A stretch of 64,000 bases of DNA from Curvibacter sp. PAE-UM (GCF_001432305.1 NZ_KQ483358.1:3414684-3478683); one strand, 5' to 3'. Counted from the stretch's first letter, positions 38,983-49,747 are shown. Numbers and translations are program-made. The notes: generated by a model not told the origin, from the letters alone.

Positions 38983-40164
38983 ATGGATTTGGCATTCACC
39001 CCTGAAGAACAAGCATTCCGCGAGGAGATCCGCGCCTGGGTGCGCGCGAACCTCCCGGCCGACATCTCGCACAAGGTGCACAACGCCCTGCAGCTGACGC
39101 GTGACGATCACCAGCGCTGGGCCAGGATCCTGGGCAAAAAGGGCTGGCTGGGCTGGGGCTGGCCCAAGCAGTTTGGCGGCCCGGGCTGGAACGCCATCCA
39201 GAAGCACCTGTTCGAAGAAGAAAACGCGCTGGCCGGTGCACCACGTGTCATCCCCTTCGGCCCGGTGATGGTGGCCCCGGTCATCATGGCCTTCGGCAGC
39301 CCGGAACAGCAGCAGCGCTTCCTGCCCGGCATCGCCAGCGGCGAAGTCTGGTGGAGCCAGGGTTACAGCGAGCCGGGTTCGGGCTCCGATCTCGCCTCGG
39401 TGAAGACCCGCGCCGAGCGCAAGGGTGACAAATACATCGTCAACGGCCAAAAGACGTGGACCACCCTGGGCCAGTACGGCGAGTGGATCTTCTGCCTGGT
39501 GCGTACCAGCAACGAAGGCAAGCCGCAAACCGGCATCTCCTTCCTGCTGATCGACATGAAGTCCAAGGGCGTCACCGTGCGGCCGATCAAGCTGCTCGAC
39601 GGCGAGTGCGAGGTCAACGAGGTCTTCTTCGACAACGTCGAGGTGCCGGCCGAGAACCTGATCGGTGAAGAGAACAAGGGCTGGACCTATGCCAAGCACC
39701 TGCTCAGCCACGAGCGCACCAACATCGCCGACGTGAACCGTGCCAAGCGCGAACTGGAACGCCTCAAGCGCATCGCGAAGGCCGAAGGGGTCTACGAAGA
39801 CGTGCGCTTCCGCGACGAGATCGCCAAACTGGAGGTGGACGTGGTGGCGCTGGAAATGCTGGTGCTGCGTGTGCTGTCCGCCGAGAAGTCGGGCAAGAAC
39901 TCGCTGGACATCGCTGGCCTGCTCAAGATCCGCGGCAGCGAGATCCAGCAGCGCTACGCCGAACTCATGATGCTGGCCGCCGGCCCCTACGCCCTGCCGC
40001 TGATCCGCGAGGCGATGGAAGCCGGCTGGCAAGGGAACTACCCGGGCGGCGTGCTGGCCAACGCCCCGCTGGCCTCGACCTATTTCAATATGCGCAAGAC
40101 CACCATCTACGGTGGTTCCAACGAAGTGCAACGCAACATCGTGGCTCAAACCATCCTCGGCTGA
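38983..40164 (+). CDS. Acyl-CoA dehydrogenase, large subunit type (PimC-like)
   Basis: A 393-residue FAD enzyme. Landmarks are WWSQGYSEPGSGSDLASVKT and IVNGQKTWTTLGQYGEW in the FAD-binding middle domain, and YGGSNEVQRNIVAQTILG at the C-terminus. The N-terminus MDLAFTPEEQAFREEIRAWV resembles pimeloyl-CoA dehydrogenase large subunits, and the neighbour below resembles the small subunit, so a heteromeric enzyme is likely. Start ATG 38983 follows GGAGA; a TTG at 38971 is in frame but less likely. The substrate is inferred only from resemblance. Confidence 0.88.
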   Translation: MDLAFTPEEQAFREEIRAWVRANLPADISHKVHNALQLTRDDHQRWARILGKKGWLGWGWPKQFGGPGWNAIQKHLFEEENALAGAPRVIPFGPVMVAPVIMAFGSPEQQQRFLPGIASGEVWWSQGYSEPGSGSDLASVKTRAERKGDKYIVNGQKTWTTLGQYGEWIFCLVRTSNEGKPQTGISFLLIDMKSKGVTVRPIKLLDGECEVNEVFFDNVEVPAENLIGEENKGWTYAKHLLSHERTNIADVNRAKRELERLKRIAKAEGVYEDVRFRDEIAKLEVDVVALEMLVLRVLSAEKSGKNSLDIAGLLKIRGSEIQQRYAELMMLAAGPYALPLIREAMEAGWQGNYPGGVLANAPLASTYFNMRKTTIYGGSNEVQRNIVAQTILG

Positions 40165-40181
40165 GCACAAGGAGACAGAAC

Positions 40182-41297
40182 ATGGATTTCGATTTCACCG
40201 ACGACCAGCAGCAACTGCGCGACGCCGTGCACAAATGGGTGGAGAAGGGCTACAACTTTGAACGCCGCCGCGGCATCGAGGCCAAGGGCGGTTTCTCGCG
40301 CGAGGCCTACACCGAACTGGCCGAACTGGGCCTGTGCGGTCTCTACATCCCCGAAGACGAGGGTGGCCTGGGCATGGGCCCGATCGAGGGCATGGTGGTC
40401 ATGGAGGAGCTGGGCCGCGGCATCGTGCTGGAACCGCTGGCGCAAAGCCTGATCGCCGGCGCCGTGCTGTCCGGCTACGCGGGTGCGGATCTCAAGAGCA
40501 GCTGGCTGCCGCGCATCGCCGGTGGCGAAGCGCTCGTGGTGCTGGCCCAGCAGGAGCGCAAGGCGCGTTATCGCCTGGATGTGTGCGCAGCCACGGCGAC
40601 ACAAGCGGGCAGCGGTTGGACCGTGTCGGGTACCAAGAACATGGTGCCGGCCGGCGACCAGGCCGATGCCTTTCTCGTGCCTGCCATGGCCGGTGGCAAG
40701 CTGGCCCTGTACCTGGTCGAGCGCACAGCAAAGGGCGTGAGCACACGCGGTTACGGCACGCAGGATGGCGGCCGCGCCGCCGACGTGGTGCTGGACAAGG
40801 CCGCGGCGCAACTCGTCACGGCCGAGGGTCTCACCGCCCTGGAGCACGCGGTGGACATCGGCATCGCGTCGCTGTGCGCCGAAGCCGTGGGCGTGATGGA
40901 CCAGACCCTGGCCGTGACCCTGGACTACATGAACACGCGCAAGCAGTTCGGCGTGGCGATTGCCAGCTTCCAGGCGCTGCGCCATCGCGCCGCCGACATG
41001 AAGATGCAACTGGAACTGGCACGCTCCATGAGCTATTACGCCAGCCTCAAGCTCAACGCCCCGGCCGACGAACGCCGTCGGGCCATGGCGCGCGCCAAGG
41101 TCCAGCTGGGACAGTCCATGCGTTTTGTCGGCCAGCAGGCCGTGCAACTGCATGGCGGCATAGGCGTGACCGACGAGTACATCGTCAGCCACTACTTCAA
41201 GAAGCTGACGCAGCTGGAGATGACGTATGGCGACAGCCTGCACCAGCTGGGCGAGGTCTCGGCCCGCATGCAGGAAACGGCTGGCGTCTTCGCCTGA
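40182..41297 (+). CDS. Acyl-CoA dehydrogenase, small subunit type (PimD-like)
   Basis: A 371-residue flavoprotein paralogous to its upstream neighbour and co-transcribed with it (17-bp gap, good AAGGAGA). It reads MDFDFTDDQQQLRDAVHKWV, LGLCGLYIPEDEGGLGMGP, then VSGTKNMVPAGDQADAF in the middle domain and VQLHGGIGVTDEYIVSHYFK in the C-terminal domain. The FAD-facing GSD loop of the first subunit is missing here, as is usual in the weaker partner of two-subunit acyl-CoA dehydrogenases. Confidence 0.87.
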   Translation: MDFDFTDDQQQLRDAVHKWVEKGYNFERRRGIEAKGGFSREAYTELAELGLCGLYIPEDEGGLGMGPIEGMVVMEELGRGIVLEPLAQSLIAGAVLSGYAGADLKSSWLPRIAGGEALVVLAQQERKARYRLDVCAATATQAGSGWTVSGTKNMVPAGDQADAFLVPAMAGGKLALYLVERTAKGVSTRGYGTQDGGRAADVVLDKAAAQLVTAEGLTALEHAVDIGIASLCAEAVGVMDQTLAVTLDYMNTRKQFGVAIASFQALRHRAADMKMQLELARSMSYYASLKLNAPADERRRAMARAKVQLGQSMRFVGQQAVQLHGGIGVTDEYIVSHYFKKLTQLEMTYGDSLHQLGEVSARMQETAGVFA

Positions 41298-41336
41298 AGG
41301 TGCGGCCGTCCGTTCGGAACAGGACGGATGGCGCGC

Positions 41337-41714
41337 TCACAATTTCAGCAGCGCGGCTTCCAGGGCCTTGATGTCCAGCGGCTTGACCAGGTAGCCGCTG
41401 GCGCCGGCATCGCGGTAATAGGCCCAGTTGGCTGCCAGGTCATTGCCGCTGACCAGGATGACCGGCAGGGTGGCCTGTCCGCGGGCGCGGCGCTCGCGCA
41501 GGCCGGCCAGCGTGGCCAGGCCGTCGTGCACCGGCATGCTCAGGTCCAGCAGCATGAGGTCGAAGGGCAGGCGCTCCAGCATGTCCAGGGCGATCTGGCC
41601 GTTGTTGGCCAGCGCGCCGGAATGCCCGAGCTCACGCAACAGACGCGCGGCGATGCGAAGCTGGATCGGATCATCGTCGGTCACCAGGACCCGCAATGGA
41701 CGCTGGGTTGTCAT
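41337..41714 (-). CDS. Single-domain response regulator
   Basis: A 125-residue receiver with no output domain. The acidic pair is in VLVTDDDP, the phospho-acceptor aspartate in LMLLDLSMPVHDG, the switch residue in VILVSGNDL and the conserved lysine in GYLVKPLD. It could be a phosphate shuttle or a CheY-like protein. No histidine kinase is in the window. Confidence 0.9.
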   Translation of the reverse strand: MTTQRPLRVLVTDDDPIQLRIAARLLRELGHSGALANNGQIALDMLERLPFDLMLLDLSMPVHDGLATLAGLRERRARGQATLPVILVSGNDLAANWAYYRDAGASGYLVKPLDIKALEAALLKL

Positions 41715-41766
41715 GGTCGCGGATGGTAGCGGAGGAGCTTGCCAGCGACCTGACGATCCCCGCGGA

Positions 41767-42327
41767 TCAGTTGATCAAGAGGCGCGATGAGCGTGGCACG
41801 TGCGCCATGAGGAACTCCATCTGGTCGGCCAGGATACGGCGGTTGCGCAGGATGAAGTCTTCCCAGAGGCTGGGGATGTAGGGAGCGTAGAGCAGGGGCA
41901 TGCCGGCCTGCTCGGGCGTGCGGCTGCTCTTGCGGTGGTTGCAGGCGCGGCAGGCAGTGACCACGTTCATCCAGTGGTCCTGGCCGTCCTGGGCAAAGGG
42001 GATGATGTGCTCGCGGGTGAGCTCGGTCTCGTGGTGGTCGACACCGCAGTAGGCACAGACGTTGCGGTCGCGCGTGAAGAGCTTGCTGTTGGTCAGGCTG
42101 GGGCGCAGGTCGAAGGGGTTGATGCTGGGCACGCCCTTGGTGCCGATGATGCTGTTGACCGTGATGACGGACTGCTCACCGGTGATGGCGTTGTGGCCAC
42201 CATGGAACACGGCGATCTCGCCGCCCGCTTCCCAGCGCACTTCGTCGGCGGCGTAGTGCAACACCGCTTCCTCGAGCGAAATCCAGGACTGGGGCAATCC
42301 CTGGGCTGACAGCTTCAAGACCTTCAA
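41767..42327 (-). CDS. HNH endonuclease family protein
   Basis: A 186-residue protein. The HNH fold is read in CAYCGVDHHETELTREHIIP, then VVTACRACNHRKSSRTPEQ. Two CxxC zinc pairs bracket the catalytic histidine. The N-terminal 70 residues (LKLSAQGLPQSWISLEEAVL) are a conserved extra part seen in chromosomal betaproteobacterial members rather than in phage enzymes. No toxin, restriction or phage gene is beside it, so the substrate is unknown. Confidence 0.88.
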   Translation of the reverse strand: MKVLKLSAQGLPQSWISLEEAVLHYAADEVRWEAGGEIAVFHGGHNAITGEQSVITVNSIIGTKGVPSINPFDLRPSLTNSKLFTRDRNVCAYCGVDHHETELTREHIIPFAQDGQDHWMNVVTACRACNHRKSSRTPEQAGMPLLYAPYIPSLWEDFILRNRRILADQMEFLMAHVPRSSRLLIN

Positions 42328-42502
42328 AACACGCCTCCTGACCGGTTACGAGAACCATCCAAACGGAACGTTTGCGTCTGCGGTGGCTCCTTGCTACGGA
42401 GCCGCCTCGCCATTCGGACACAATATACCCTGTTTTCATGACGAATTGGCGGCAACTGCCTCAGGCGAGGGCCTGGCCCGCTATCAAAAATATATCAACC
42501 CC

Positions 42503-43477
42503 ATGAAAGTCTTCCGCGGCTTCAACCACCCCGGCATCGCCCCCGCCTGTGCCCTGACCATCGGCAATTTCGACGGCGTGCACCGAGGCCACCAGGCCAT
42601 GCTGGCGCTGCTGCGCGGCGAGGCCGCGCAGCGCGGCGTGCCCAGCTGCGCCATGACCTTCGAGCCGCACCCGCGCGACTACTTTGCCGGTGCCACGGGC
42701 AACGCCGCCCTGGCCCCGGCCCGCATCGCCACCCTGCGCGACAAGCTGGCCGACCTGCAGCGCTGCGGCATCGACCAGGTGATCGTGCTGCCCTTCGACG
42801 CCCGCCTGGCCTCGCTGAGTCCCCAAGCCTTCATCGACGACGTGCTGGTGCGCGGCCTGGGCACACGCTACGTGCTGGTGGGCGACGACTTCCGTTTCGG
42901 CGCCAAACGCGCCGGTGACTACGCCCTGCTGGACGCCGCCGGCACCCGGAAAAGCTTCGACGTCGCCCGCATGAACAGCTACGAGGTCCATGGCCTGCGC
43001 GTCTCCAGCTCGGCCGTGCGCGCTGCCCTGGCCGAGGGCCGCATGGACGACGCGGCCCGCCTGCTGGGCCACCCGTACCACATCTCCGGCCACGTGCTGC
43101 ACGGCCGCAAGCTCGGGCGCGAGCTGGGGTTCAAGACCCTGAACCTGCGCTTCACCCACTGGAAACCGGCCGCCAGCGGCATCTTTGCGGTGCTGGTGCA
43201 CGGCCTGGATGCCCAGCCCCTGCGCGGGGTGGCCAACCTGGGGGTGCGACCCTCGCTGGACCCGACCGACGTGAACGGCGGGCGGGTGCTGCTGGAGACC
43301 CATAGTCTGGACTGGCCGGCCGCCTTGGGCGCCGAGGGGGCCTACGGTAAAATCATCCGCGTGGAACTGCTGCACAAACTGCACGACGAACTGAAATACG
43401 ACAGCCTGGATGCCCTCACGCAAGGCATCACCCGGGACTGCGATGCTGCGCGCGCCTGGTTCGCCCGGCGAATTTGA
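42503..43477 (+). CDS. ribF: Bifunctional riboflavin kinase/FMN adenylyltransferase
   Basis: A 324-residue enzyme making FMN and FAD. The N-terminal nucleotidyltransferase domain has LTIGNFDGVHRGHQAML and VGDDFRFGAKRAGDYALL. The C-terminal kinase domain has GHVLHGRKLGRELGFKTLNL and GVANLGVRPSLDPTDV. The start MKVFRGFNHPG is chosen over upstream in-frame codons by resemblance. It heads the ribF-ileS-lspA cluster. The 175-bp upstream gap holds a hairpin GGCTCC/GGAGCC near 42390-42410 but no FMN riboswitch pattern that I can see. Confidence 0.94.
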   Translation: MKVFRGFNHPGIAPACALTIGNFDGVHRGHQAMLALLRGEAAQRGVPSCAMTFEPHPRDYFAGATGNAALAPARIATLRDKLADLQRCGIDQVIVLPFDARLASLSPQAFIDDVLVRGLGTRYVLVGDDFRFGAKRAGDYALLDAAGTRKSFDVARMNSYEVHGLRVSSSAVRAALAEGRMDDAARLLGHPYHISGHVLHGRKLGRELGFKTLNLRFTHWKPAASGIFAVLVHGLDAQPLRGVANLGVRPSLDPTDVNGGRVLLETHSLDWPAALGAEGAYGKIIRVELLHKLHDELKYDSLDALTQGITRDCDAARAWFARRI

Positions 43478-43566
43478 CGGGGCATCACTGGCGCACCTTG
43501 CCCCGCGCCTGAATCTGCCCCCGCCGGCCTGCTGCGCGGGCCGCCACGTCTCTCGAAAAGTTTGCC

Positions 43567-46407
43567 ATGACCGACAAAGTTGATTACCGCGCCACGCTGA
43601 ACCTGCCCGACACCCCCTTCCCCATGCGCGGCGACCTGCCCAAGCGCGAGCCGGGCTGGGTCAAGCAATGGGAAGACCAGGGCCTGTACAAGAAGCTGCG
43701 CGACGTGCGCCAGGGCAAGCCCAAATTCATCCTGCACGACGGCCCGCCCTACGCCAACGGCTCGATCCACATCGGCCACGCCGTCAACAAGGTCCTGAAA
43801 GACATGATCGTCAAGGCGCGCCAGCTCAAGGGCCTGGACGCTCAGTACATCCCGGGTTGGGACTGCCATGGCCTGCCCATCGAGAACGCCATCGAGAAAT
43901 TGCACGGCCGCAACCTGCCACGCGACGAGATGCAGGCCAAGAGCCGCGCCTTTGCCACCGAGCAGATCGCAGGCCAGATGGCCGACTTTAAGCGCCTGGG
44001 TGTGCTGGGCCAGTGGGACAACCCGTACAAGACGATGAACTTCGTCAACGAGGCCGCCGAGATCCGCGCCTTCAAGCGCGTGATGGAGCGCGGTTTCGTC
44101 TACCGCGGCCTCAAGCCCGTCTACTGGTGCTTTGACTGCGGCTCGTCACTGGCCGAGTTCGAGATCGAATACCAGGACAAGAAGAGCAGCACGCTGGACG
44201 TGGGCTTCGAGTGCGCCGAGCCCGAGAAACTGGCGGCCGCCTTCGGCCTGGGCAAGCTGGAGCAGCCGGCCTATGCCGTGATCTGGACCACCACCGCCTG
44301 GACCATCCCCGCCAACCAGGCGCTCAACCTCAACCCCGAGCTGGAGTACGCGCTGGTGCAGACCGAACGCGGCCTGCTGGTGCTGGCGGCCGTGCTGGTC
44401 GAGAAATGCATGGAGCGGTTCAAGCTCAGCGGCAAGGTGCTGGCCACCACCGTGGGCAAGAAGCTGGGCCTGATCAACTTCAAGCATCCGCTCTACGACG
44501 TGGATGCTGGCTACCGTCGCCTCAGCCCCATCTACCTGGCCGACTACGCCACCGCCGACGACGGCACGGGTATCGTGCACTCGGCACCCGCCTACGGCGT
44601 GGACGACTTCAACAGCTGTGTGTCGCACGGCCTGAAGTACGACGATATCCTCAACCCCGTGCAGGGCAACGGTGCCTACGCCGCGGACTTCCCGCTCTTC
44701 GGCGGCCTGCACATCTGGAAGGCCGTGCCGGTGGCGCTCGAAGCACTGAAGAACGCTGGCCGTCTGTTCGCCACGCAGGACATCACGCACAGCTATCCGC
44801 ACTGCTGGCGCCACAAGACGCCGGTGATCTACCGCGCCGCGGCCCAGTGGTTCGTGCGCATGGACGAAGGCACGGGCATCTTCACCAAGGACAAGGCGCC
44901 GCAGACCCTGCGCCAGATGGCCCTGGCCGCCATCGACGACACCCGCTTCTACCCCGAGAACGGCCGTACCCGACTGCGCGACATGATCGCCAACCGGCCC
45001 GACTGGTGCATCTCGCGCCAGCGCAGCTGGGGCGTGCCCCTGCCCTTCCTGCTCGACGTGGACAGCGGCGAGCCGCACCCGCGCACGCCCGAGATCATCG
45101 ACCTCGCCGCGCAAGTCGTGGAGCAGGGCGGCATCGAAGCCTGGAGCAAGCTCTCCACCGCCGAGATCCTGCAGCGCATCGGTGACAAGAGCAACGCCGC
45201 GCAGTGGAGCAAGAGCACCGACATCCTGGAAGTGTGGTTCGACTCCGGCACCACCCACACCACCGTACTCAAGACCTCGCACCCGGGCGCCGGCCACGAA
45301 AGCGGCCCGGAAGCCGACCTCTATCTCGAAGGCCACGACCAGCACCGCGGCTGGTTTCACAGCTCGCTGCTCACGGCCTGCGCCATGTACGGCCGCGCGC
45401 CCTACCGCGGCCTGCTGACCCACGGCTTCACCGTGGACGGCCAGGGCCGCAAGATGAGCAAGAGCGTGGGCAACGTTGTGGCCCCGCAGCAGGTCAGCGA
45501 GAAGATGGGTGCCGAGATCATCCGCCTGTGGTGCGCCGCCACCGATTACTCGGGTGACCTGGGCATCGACGACAAGATCCTGGCGCGCGTGGTGGACACC
45601 TACCGCCGCATCCGCAACACCTTGAAATTCCTGCTGGCCAACGTGAGCGACTTCGATCCGAAAAAGGACGCCGTGCCGCTGGACCAGCTGCTGGAGATCG
45701 ACCGCTACGCACTGAGCCGGGCCGCTGAGCTGCAGGCCGAGATCCTGGCGCACTACGAGGTCTACGAATTCCACCCGGTGGTCGCCAAGCTGCAGGTCTA
45801 TTGCAGCGAAGACCTGGGCGCCTTCTACCTGGACGTGCTCAAGGACCGCCTCTACACCACGGCCCCGAAGTCGCTGGCACGCCGCAGCGCCCAGACCGCG
45901 CTGTACCAGATCACCCAGGCCATGCTGCGCTGGATGGCGCCCTTCCTCAGCTTCACGGCCGAGGAAGCGTGGAAGGTGGCCGGCTCGTCCGAATCGATCT
46001 TCATGGAGACCTATGTCGAACTGGGCCAGCCCGACGCCGCACTGCTCGCCAAGTGGACCCGCATCCGCGAGATCCGCGACGCGGTGAACAAGGACATCGA
46101 AGCGCTGCGCGCCGAGGGCAAGGTCGGCGCCTCGCTGCAGGCCACCGTGACCCTGGCAGCCGAGCCGGCCGACCACGCGCTGCTGGCCAGCCTGGGCGAG
46201 GACCTGAAGTTCGTCTTCATCACCTCGGCCGTGACGCTGCAGCCCGGCAGTGCGCTGACCGTACAGGTCGCCCCCAGCACCGCGCAGAAATGCGAGCGCT
46301 GCTGGCACTACCGCGAGGACGTCGGCGCGGACGCCGCCCATCCCACCCTGTGCGGCCGCTGCACCAGCAACCTGTATGGCGCCGGTGAAAGCCGGAAGGT
46401 CGCCTGA
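43567..46407 (+). CDS. ileS: Isoleucyl-tRNA synthetase
   Basis: A 946-residue class I synthetase. The HIGH motif is in [20 protein letters not shown], and the KMSKS loop in [12 protein letters not shown]. An editing (CP1) domain lies between them with [15 protein letters not shown]. The C-terminal zinc finger is [12 protein letters not shown] with CGRCTSNL. Length matches the bacterial type. Its TGA stop overlaps the lspA ATG by one base. Confidence 0.97.
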   Translation: MTDKVDYRATLNLPDTPFPMRGDLPKREPGWVKQWEDQGLYKKLRDVRQGKPKFILHDGPPYANGSIHIGHAVNKVLKDMIVKARQLKGLDAQYIPGWDCHGLPIENAIEKLHGRNLPRDEMQAKSRAFATEQIAGQMADFKRLGVLGQWDNPYKTMNFVNEAAEIRAFKRVMERGFVYRGLKPVYWCFDCGSSLAEFEIEYQDKKSSTLDVGFECAEPEKLAAAFGLGKLEQPAYAVIWTTTAWTIPANQALNLNPELEYALVQTERGLLVLAAVLVEKCMERFKLSGKVLATTVGKKLGLINFKHPLYDVDAGYRRLSPIYLADYATADDGTGIVHSAPAYGVDDFNSCVSHGLKYDDILNPVQGNGAYAADFPLFGGLHIWKAVPVALEALKNAGRLFATQDITHSYPHCWRHKTPVIYRAAAQWFVRMDEGTGIFTKDKAPQTLRQMALAAIDDTRFYPENGRTRLRDMIANRPDWCISRQRSWGVPLPFLLDVDSGEPHPRTPEIIDLAAQVVEQGGIEAWSKLSTAEILQRIGDKSNAAQWSKSTDILEVWFDSGTTHTTVLKTSHPGAGHESGPEADLYLEGHDQHRGWFHSSLLTACAMYGRAPYRGLLTHGFTVDGQGRKMSKSVGNVVAPQQVSEKMGAEIIRLWCAATDYSGDLGIDDKILARVVDTYRRIRNTLKFLLANVSDFDPKKDAVPLDQLLEIDRYALSRAAELQAEILAHYEVYEFHPVVAKLQVYCSEDLGAFYLDVLKDRLYTTAPKSLARRSAQTALYQITQAMLRWMAPFLSFTAEEAWKVAGSSESIFMETYVELGQPDAALLAKWTRIREIRDAVNKDIEALRAEGKVGASLQATVTLAAEPADHALLASLGEDLKFVFITSAVTLQPGSALTVQVAPSTAQKCERCWHYREDVGADAAHPTLCGRCTSNLYGAGESRKVA

Positions 46408-46901
46408 TGGGCCGCGCCATCAAATCGGCCGGCCTGCTGCAGTGGCTGGGCCTGGCCTTGCTGATCCTGGTGGTGGACCAGATCACCAAGGTGCTGATCC
46501 TGGTCTATTACCACCCGGGCGAGGTCACCGTGCTGACCGATTTCCTGAACATCGTGCGCGTGCACAACCGCGGCGCGGCCTTCTCCTTCCTCGCCGGCGC
46601 CGACGGCTGGCAGCGCTGGTTCTTCGTGGGCATCGGCGTGGCGTCGGCGCTGTTCATCATCTACATGCTGCGCACCCATGCCGGCCAGCGCCTGTTCTGC
46701 TTTGCGCTGACCTGCATCCTGGGCGGCGCCATCGGCAATGTAGTGGACCGCCTGCTCCACGGTTATGTGGTGGACATGGTGGACTTCCACGTCGGCCGCT
46801 GGCACTTCCCGGCCTTCAACGTGGCTGACAGCGCCATCACCCTGGGTGTGATCTTCCTGCTGCTCGACGAGCTCTTGCGGGTACGGCGCTCGCGCGCCTG
46901 A
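46407..46901 (+). CDS. lspA: Lipoprotein signal peptidase
   Basis: A 164-residue inner-membrane aspartic peptidase that cuts prolipoprotein signal peptides. It has four hydrophobic helices, [17 protein letters not shown], and the two catalytic aspartates in [19 protein letters not shown] and [11 protein letters not shown]. Translation is coupled to ileS through ATGA overlap. The frequent next gene, ispH, is not here. Confidence 0.96.
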   Translation: MGRAIKSAGLLQWLGLALLILVVDQITKVLILVYYHPGEVTVLTDFLNIVRVHNRGAAFSFLAGADGWQRWFFVGIGVASALFIIYMLRTHAGQRLFCFALTCILGGAIGNVVDRLLHGYVVDMVDFHVGRWHFPAFNVADSAITLGVIFLLLDELLRVRRSRA

Positions 46902-46925
46902 GTCCACCGGCCTGACACTCTGACC

Positions 46926-48629
46926 ATGAACACTTCAGCGGTCCACGGTGTCAGGCGCAGCAATCTGGGCCGCCTCAACGAGATCGCCGGTGTGCTGGTG
47001 CGCCACGGCCTGGGCGAACTGGTGCGCCGCTGGGGCTTGGCCGATGTGCTGGAAAAGGCCGGTCACCGCCTGCACTGGGACCACGCCGCCGATCTGGCCC
47101 ACCTCTCCCCCCCCGTGCAGCTGCGCCAGGCCCTGGAGGAACTGGGCCCCACCTTTGTGAAACTCGGCCAGATCCTGGCCGGCCGGGCCGACATGTTCGG
47201 CCCCGAGTGGATCGCCGAATTCGAGAAACTGCACAGCCATGTGCCGGCCCTGCCGTTGGACGCGCTGCGTGCACAACTGCGCGAAGACCTGGGCGACGAG
47301 CCCGAGGCCGTGTTCGCCCGCTTCGACCCCGAGCCGCTGGCGGCCGCCTCCATCGCCCAGGTGCACCGCGCGCGGCTGGCCGACGGCAGTGAGGTCATCG
47401 TCAAGATCCGCCGCCCCGGCATCCGCGAAGTGATCGAGGCCGACCTGCGCCTGCTCGACCGCCTGGCCGCGCTGGCTGAAATCGAATTGCCGGCGCTTGC
47501 CCCCTACCGCCCGCGCCAGCTGCTGCGCGAGTTCGGCCGCTCACTGCAGCGCGAACTGGATCTGGCCAGCGAATGCCGCCATGCCGAGCGCCTGGCCCGC
47601 AACATGGCGACCCTGCCCTTCGTGCAGATCCCCCACATCCACTGGGCCTGGACCCGCGAGCGCGTCAATGTGCAGGACTACGTGGAGGGCATCGCCGGCC
47701 ACGACCTGGCCCGGCTCGACGCCACCGGGCTGGACCGCCGGCTGCTCGCCCGGCGTGGTGCCCAGGCCGTGCTCAAGATGATCGTGGAAGACGGCTTCTT
47801 CCACGCCGATCCGCACCCCGGCAATGTCTTCTACCTGCCGGACAACCGGCTGGCCTTCATCGATTTCGGCATGGTGGGCCACCTCTCCATGCGCCGGCGC
47901 CAGCAGCTGCTCAAGCTGCTGCTGGGCCTGGTGCAACGCGAGCCGCAAACGGTGGTGGACGTGCTGCTGGATTGGACACGCGACGGCCAGACCGTGCCGG
48001 TGGAACGGCTGGAAAGCGATATCGAAGCCTTCCTCGACCAGTACCACGGCACCCCGCTGGCCGAGCTGAGCCTGGGCCGCATGCTGGTGGACGTGACAGC
48101 CATCCTGCGCGAAAACCACCTCGCCCTGCCCGCCGACCTGGCCCTGCTGATCAAGGCTTTCATCACGCTGGAGGGCCTGGGCCGTGGCCTGGACCCGGAC
48201 TTCAACATGGCCGGCGAGGCCCTGCCCCTGCTGCAGCAGGTGGTGCGCGCGCGCTATCGGCCCCGGGCGATGGCGGGGCGCGTCTGGGGTTCCTGGCTGC
48301 GCCTGATGGAAGTGGCCGAGCAGTTGCCACAGGACCTCTCGCATCTCCTGCGCCGCGCGCGCCAGGGACGCATGGGGCTGGACATCGAGAGCCGCTCGCT
48401 GCGCCACGTGGGCAAGCAGCTCGACCGCGCGGCCAACCGGCTCTCGCTGGCGCTGATCATTGCGGCGCTCATCATCGGCTCCTCCATCGTCATGACGGTG
48501 GGCGGCGGCCCCACCCTGCTGGGCCTGCCGGCCTTCGGCCTGCTGGGTTTCCTGGGCGCGGGCATCGGCGCGCTCTGGCTGGGCCGGGCCATCTGGCGCA
48601 GCCACCGGCACGAGGACGACGAGCTCTAG
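46926..48629 (+). CDS. ABC1/UbiB-family atypical kinase
   Basis: A 567-residue membrane-linked protein kinase-like enzyme of the type needed for ubiquinone synthesis. The KxGQ motif is in GPTFVKLGQILAGRADMFG, the ATP lysine in VIVKIRRPG, the catalytic HADPHPGNVF, and the metal-binding IDFGMVGHLS. Two C-terminal membrane helices read LSLALIIAALIIGSSIVMTV and LLGLPAFGLLGFLGAGIGAL. It does not lie beside ubiE or ubiJ, so whether it is the main UbiB or a paralogue is open. Confidence 0.88.
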   Translation: MNTSAVHGVRRSNLGRLNEIAGVLVRHGLGELVRRWGLADVLEKAGHRLHWDHAADLAHLSPPVQLRQALEELGPTFVKLGQILAGRADMFGPEWIAEFEKLHSHVPALPLDALRAQLREDLGDEPEAVFARFDPEPLAAASIAQVHRARLADGSEVIVKIRRPGIREVIEADLRLLDRLAALAEIELPALAPYRPRQLLREFGRSLQRELDLASECRHAERLARNMATLPFVQIPHIHWAWTRERVNVQDYVEGIAGHDLARLDATGLDRRLLARRGAQAVLKMIVEDGFFHADPHPGNVFYLPDNRLAFIDFGMVGHLSMRRRQQLLKLLLGLVQREPQTVVDVLLDWTRDGQTVPVERLESDIEAFLDQYHGTPLAELSLGRMLVDVTAILRENHLALPADLALLIKAFITLEGLGRGLDPDFNMAGEALPLLQQVVRARYRPRAMAGRVWGSWLRLMEVAEQLPQDLSHLLRRARQGRMGLDIESRSLRHVGKQLDRAANRLSLALIIAALIIGSSIVMTVGGGPTLLGLPAFGLLGFLGAGIGALWLGRAIWRSHRHEDDEL

Positions 48630-48635
48630 CGCTGC

Positions 48636-49631
48636 TTACAACGTCAGGATGGTGCTGCCCGTGGTCTTGCGGGCTTCCAGGTCGCGGTGCGCCTGCTGCA
48701 CCTGCTCCAGCGGGTAGCGCTGCGCGATGTTGATCTTCACCTTGCCGCTGCCCACCATGGCGAACAGGTCGTCGGCCATGGCCTGCGTGCTCTCGCGCGT
48801 GGCGATGTGGGTGAACAGGGTCTGGCGCGTCACGTAGATCGAGCCCTTGGCCGCCAGGCTGCCCGGCGCAAAGGGCGGCACCACGCCCGAGGAATTGCCG
48901 AAGCTGGCCATCAGGCCGAAGGGGCGCAGGCAGTCCAGCGACTTGTCCCAGGTGTCCTTGCCGACCGAGTCGTACACCACCTTCACGCCCTTGCCGCCGG
49001 TGATCTCCTTCACGCGCGCCTGGAAGTCCTCGGTCGCGTAGTTGATCACGTGCGCCGCGCCGTTGGCCCGGGCAAGTTCGCACTTGGCGTCCGAACCGGC
49101 GGTGCCGATCAGCTGCAGGCCCAGGGCGCGGGCCCACTGGCAGGCGATCAGGCCCACGCCGCCGGCAGCCGCATGGAAGAGGATGTGATCGCCGGGCTGC
49201 AAGCCCTCGACCGGGCGTGTCTTGTTCAGCAGGTACTGCACGGTCAGGCCCTTGAGCATCATGGCCGCGCCGGTCTCGAAGTCGATGTTGTCGGGCAATT
49301 TGCAGACGCACTTGGCCGGCATCACGCGCAGTTCGCAATAGGCGCCGGGCGGCTGGCTGGCATAGGCGGCGCGGTCGCCCACCCTCAGGTGCGTCACGCC
49401 CTCGCCCACCGCCTCGACGATGCCCGAGGCCTCCATGCCCAGCTGCAGCGGCATGGGCAGCTGATAGACGCCGGTACGCTGGTAGACGTCGAGGAAGTTC
49501 AGGCCGCAGGCCTTGTGGCGGATGCGGATCTCGCCGGGGCCGGGTTCGCCCACCATCACCTCGGCGATCTTCATTTCTTCGGGGCCACCGTGCTGATTGA
49601 TGCGCACCGCGCGGGATTTGAACTGGCTCAT
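48636..49631 (-). CDS. qorA: NADPH:quinone oxidoreductase
   Basis: A 331-residue zinc-free medium-chain dehydrogenase. It reads LNFLDVYQRTGVYQLPMP, MMLKGLTVQYLLNKT, the cofactor motif FHAAAGGVGLIACQWARALG, and VVYDSVGKDTWDKSLDCLRP. These match E. coli QorA along the length. It is convergent with the ABC1 kinase gene, with 6 bp between stops. Confidence 0.92.
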   Translation of the reverse strand: MSQFKSRAVRINQHGGPEEMKIAEVMVGEPGPGEIRIRHKACGLNFLDVYQRTGVYQLPMPLQLGMEASGIVEAVGEGVTHLRVGDRAAYASQPPGAYCELRVMPAKCVCKLPDNIDFETGAAMMLKGLTVQYLLNKTRPVEGLQPGDHILFHAAAGGVGLIACQWARALGLQLIGTAGSDAKCELARANGAAHVINYATEDFQARVKEITGGKGVKVVYDSVGKDTWDKSLDCLRPFGLMASFGNSSGVVPPFAPGSLAAKGSIYVTRQTLFTHIATRESTQAMADDLFAMVGSGKVKINIAQRYPLEQVQQAHRDLEARKTTGSTILTL

Positions 49632-49747
49632 GTCTGTCTCCTTGTGTTGCGCAAAATTCTACGTGAGCATACGACTGCCCGCCGGCAGCAGGGCCAAACG
49701 ACCTGGGCGACAGCGCCCCGGCCCGGGGCTTGCTACAGTGCCAACCC

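Noticed and set aside
41767..42327. HNH nuclease as part of a defence island, homing element or phage remnant
   Set aside because: Neighbours are core genes, base composition is ordinary, and no methyltransferase, integrase or phage gene is nearby.
42328..42502. FMN riboswitch ahead of ribF
   Set aside because: I could not find the conserved RFN-element blocks; only a short GGCTCC/GGAGCC hairpin is present.
43478..43566. T-box leader ahead of ileS
   Set aside because: The gap is 89 bp, has no T-box sequence, and such leaders are rare outside Firmicutes and relatives.
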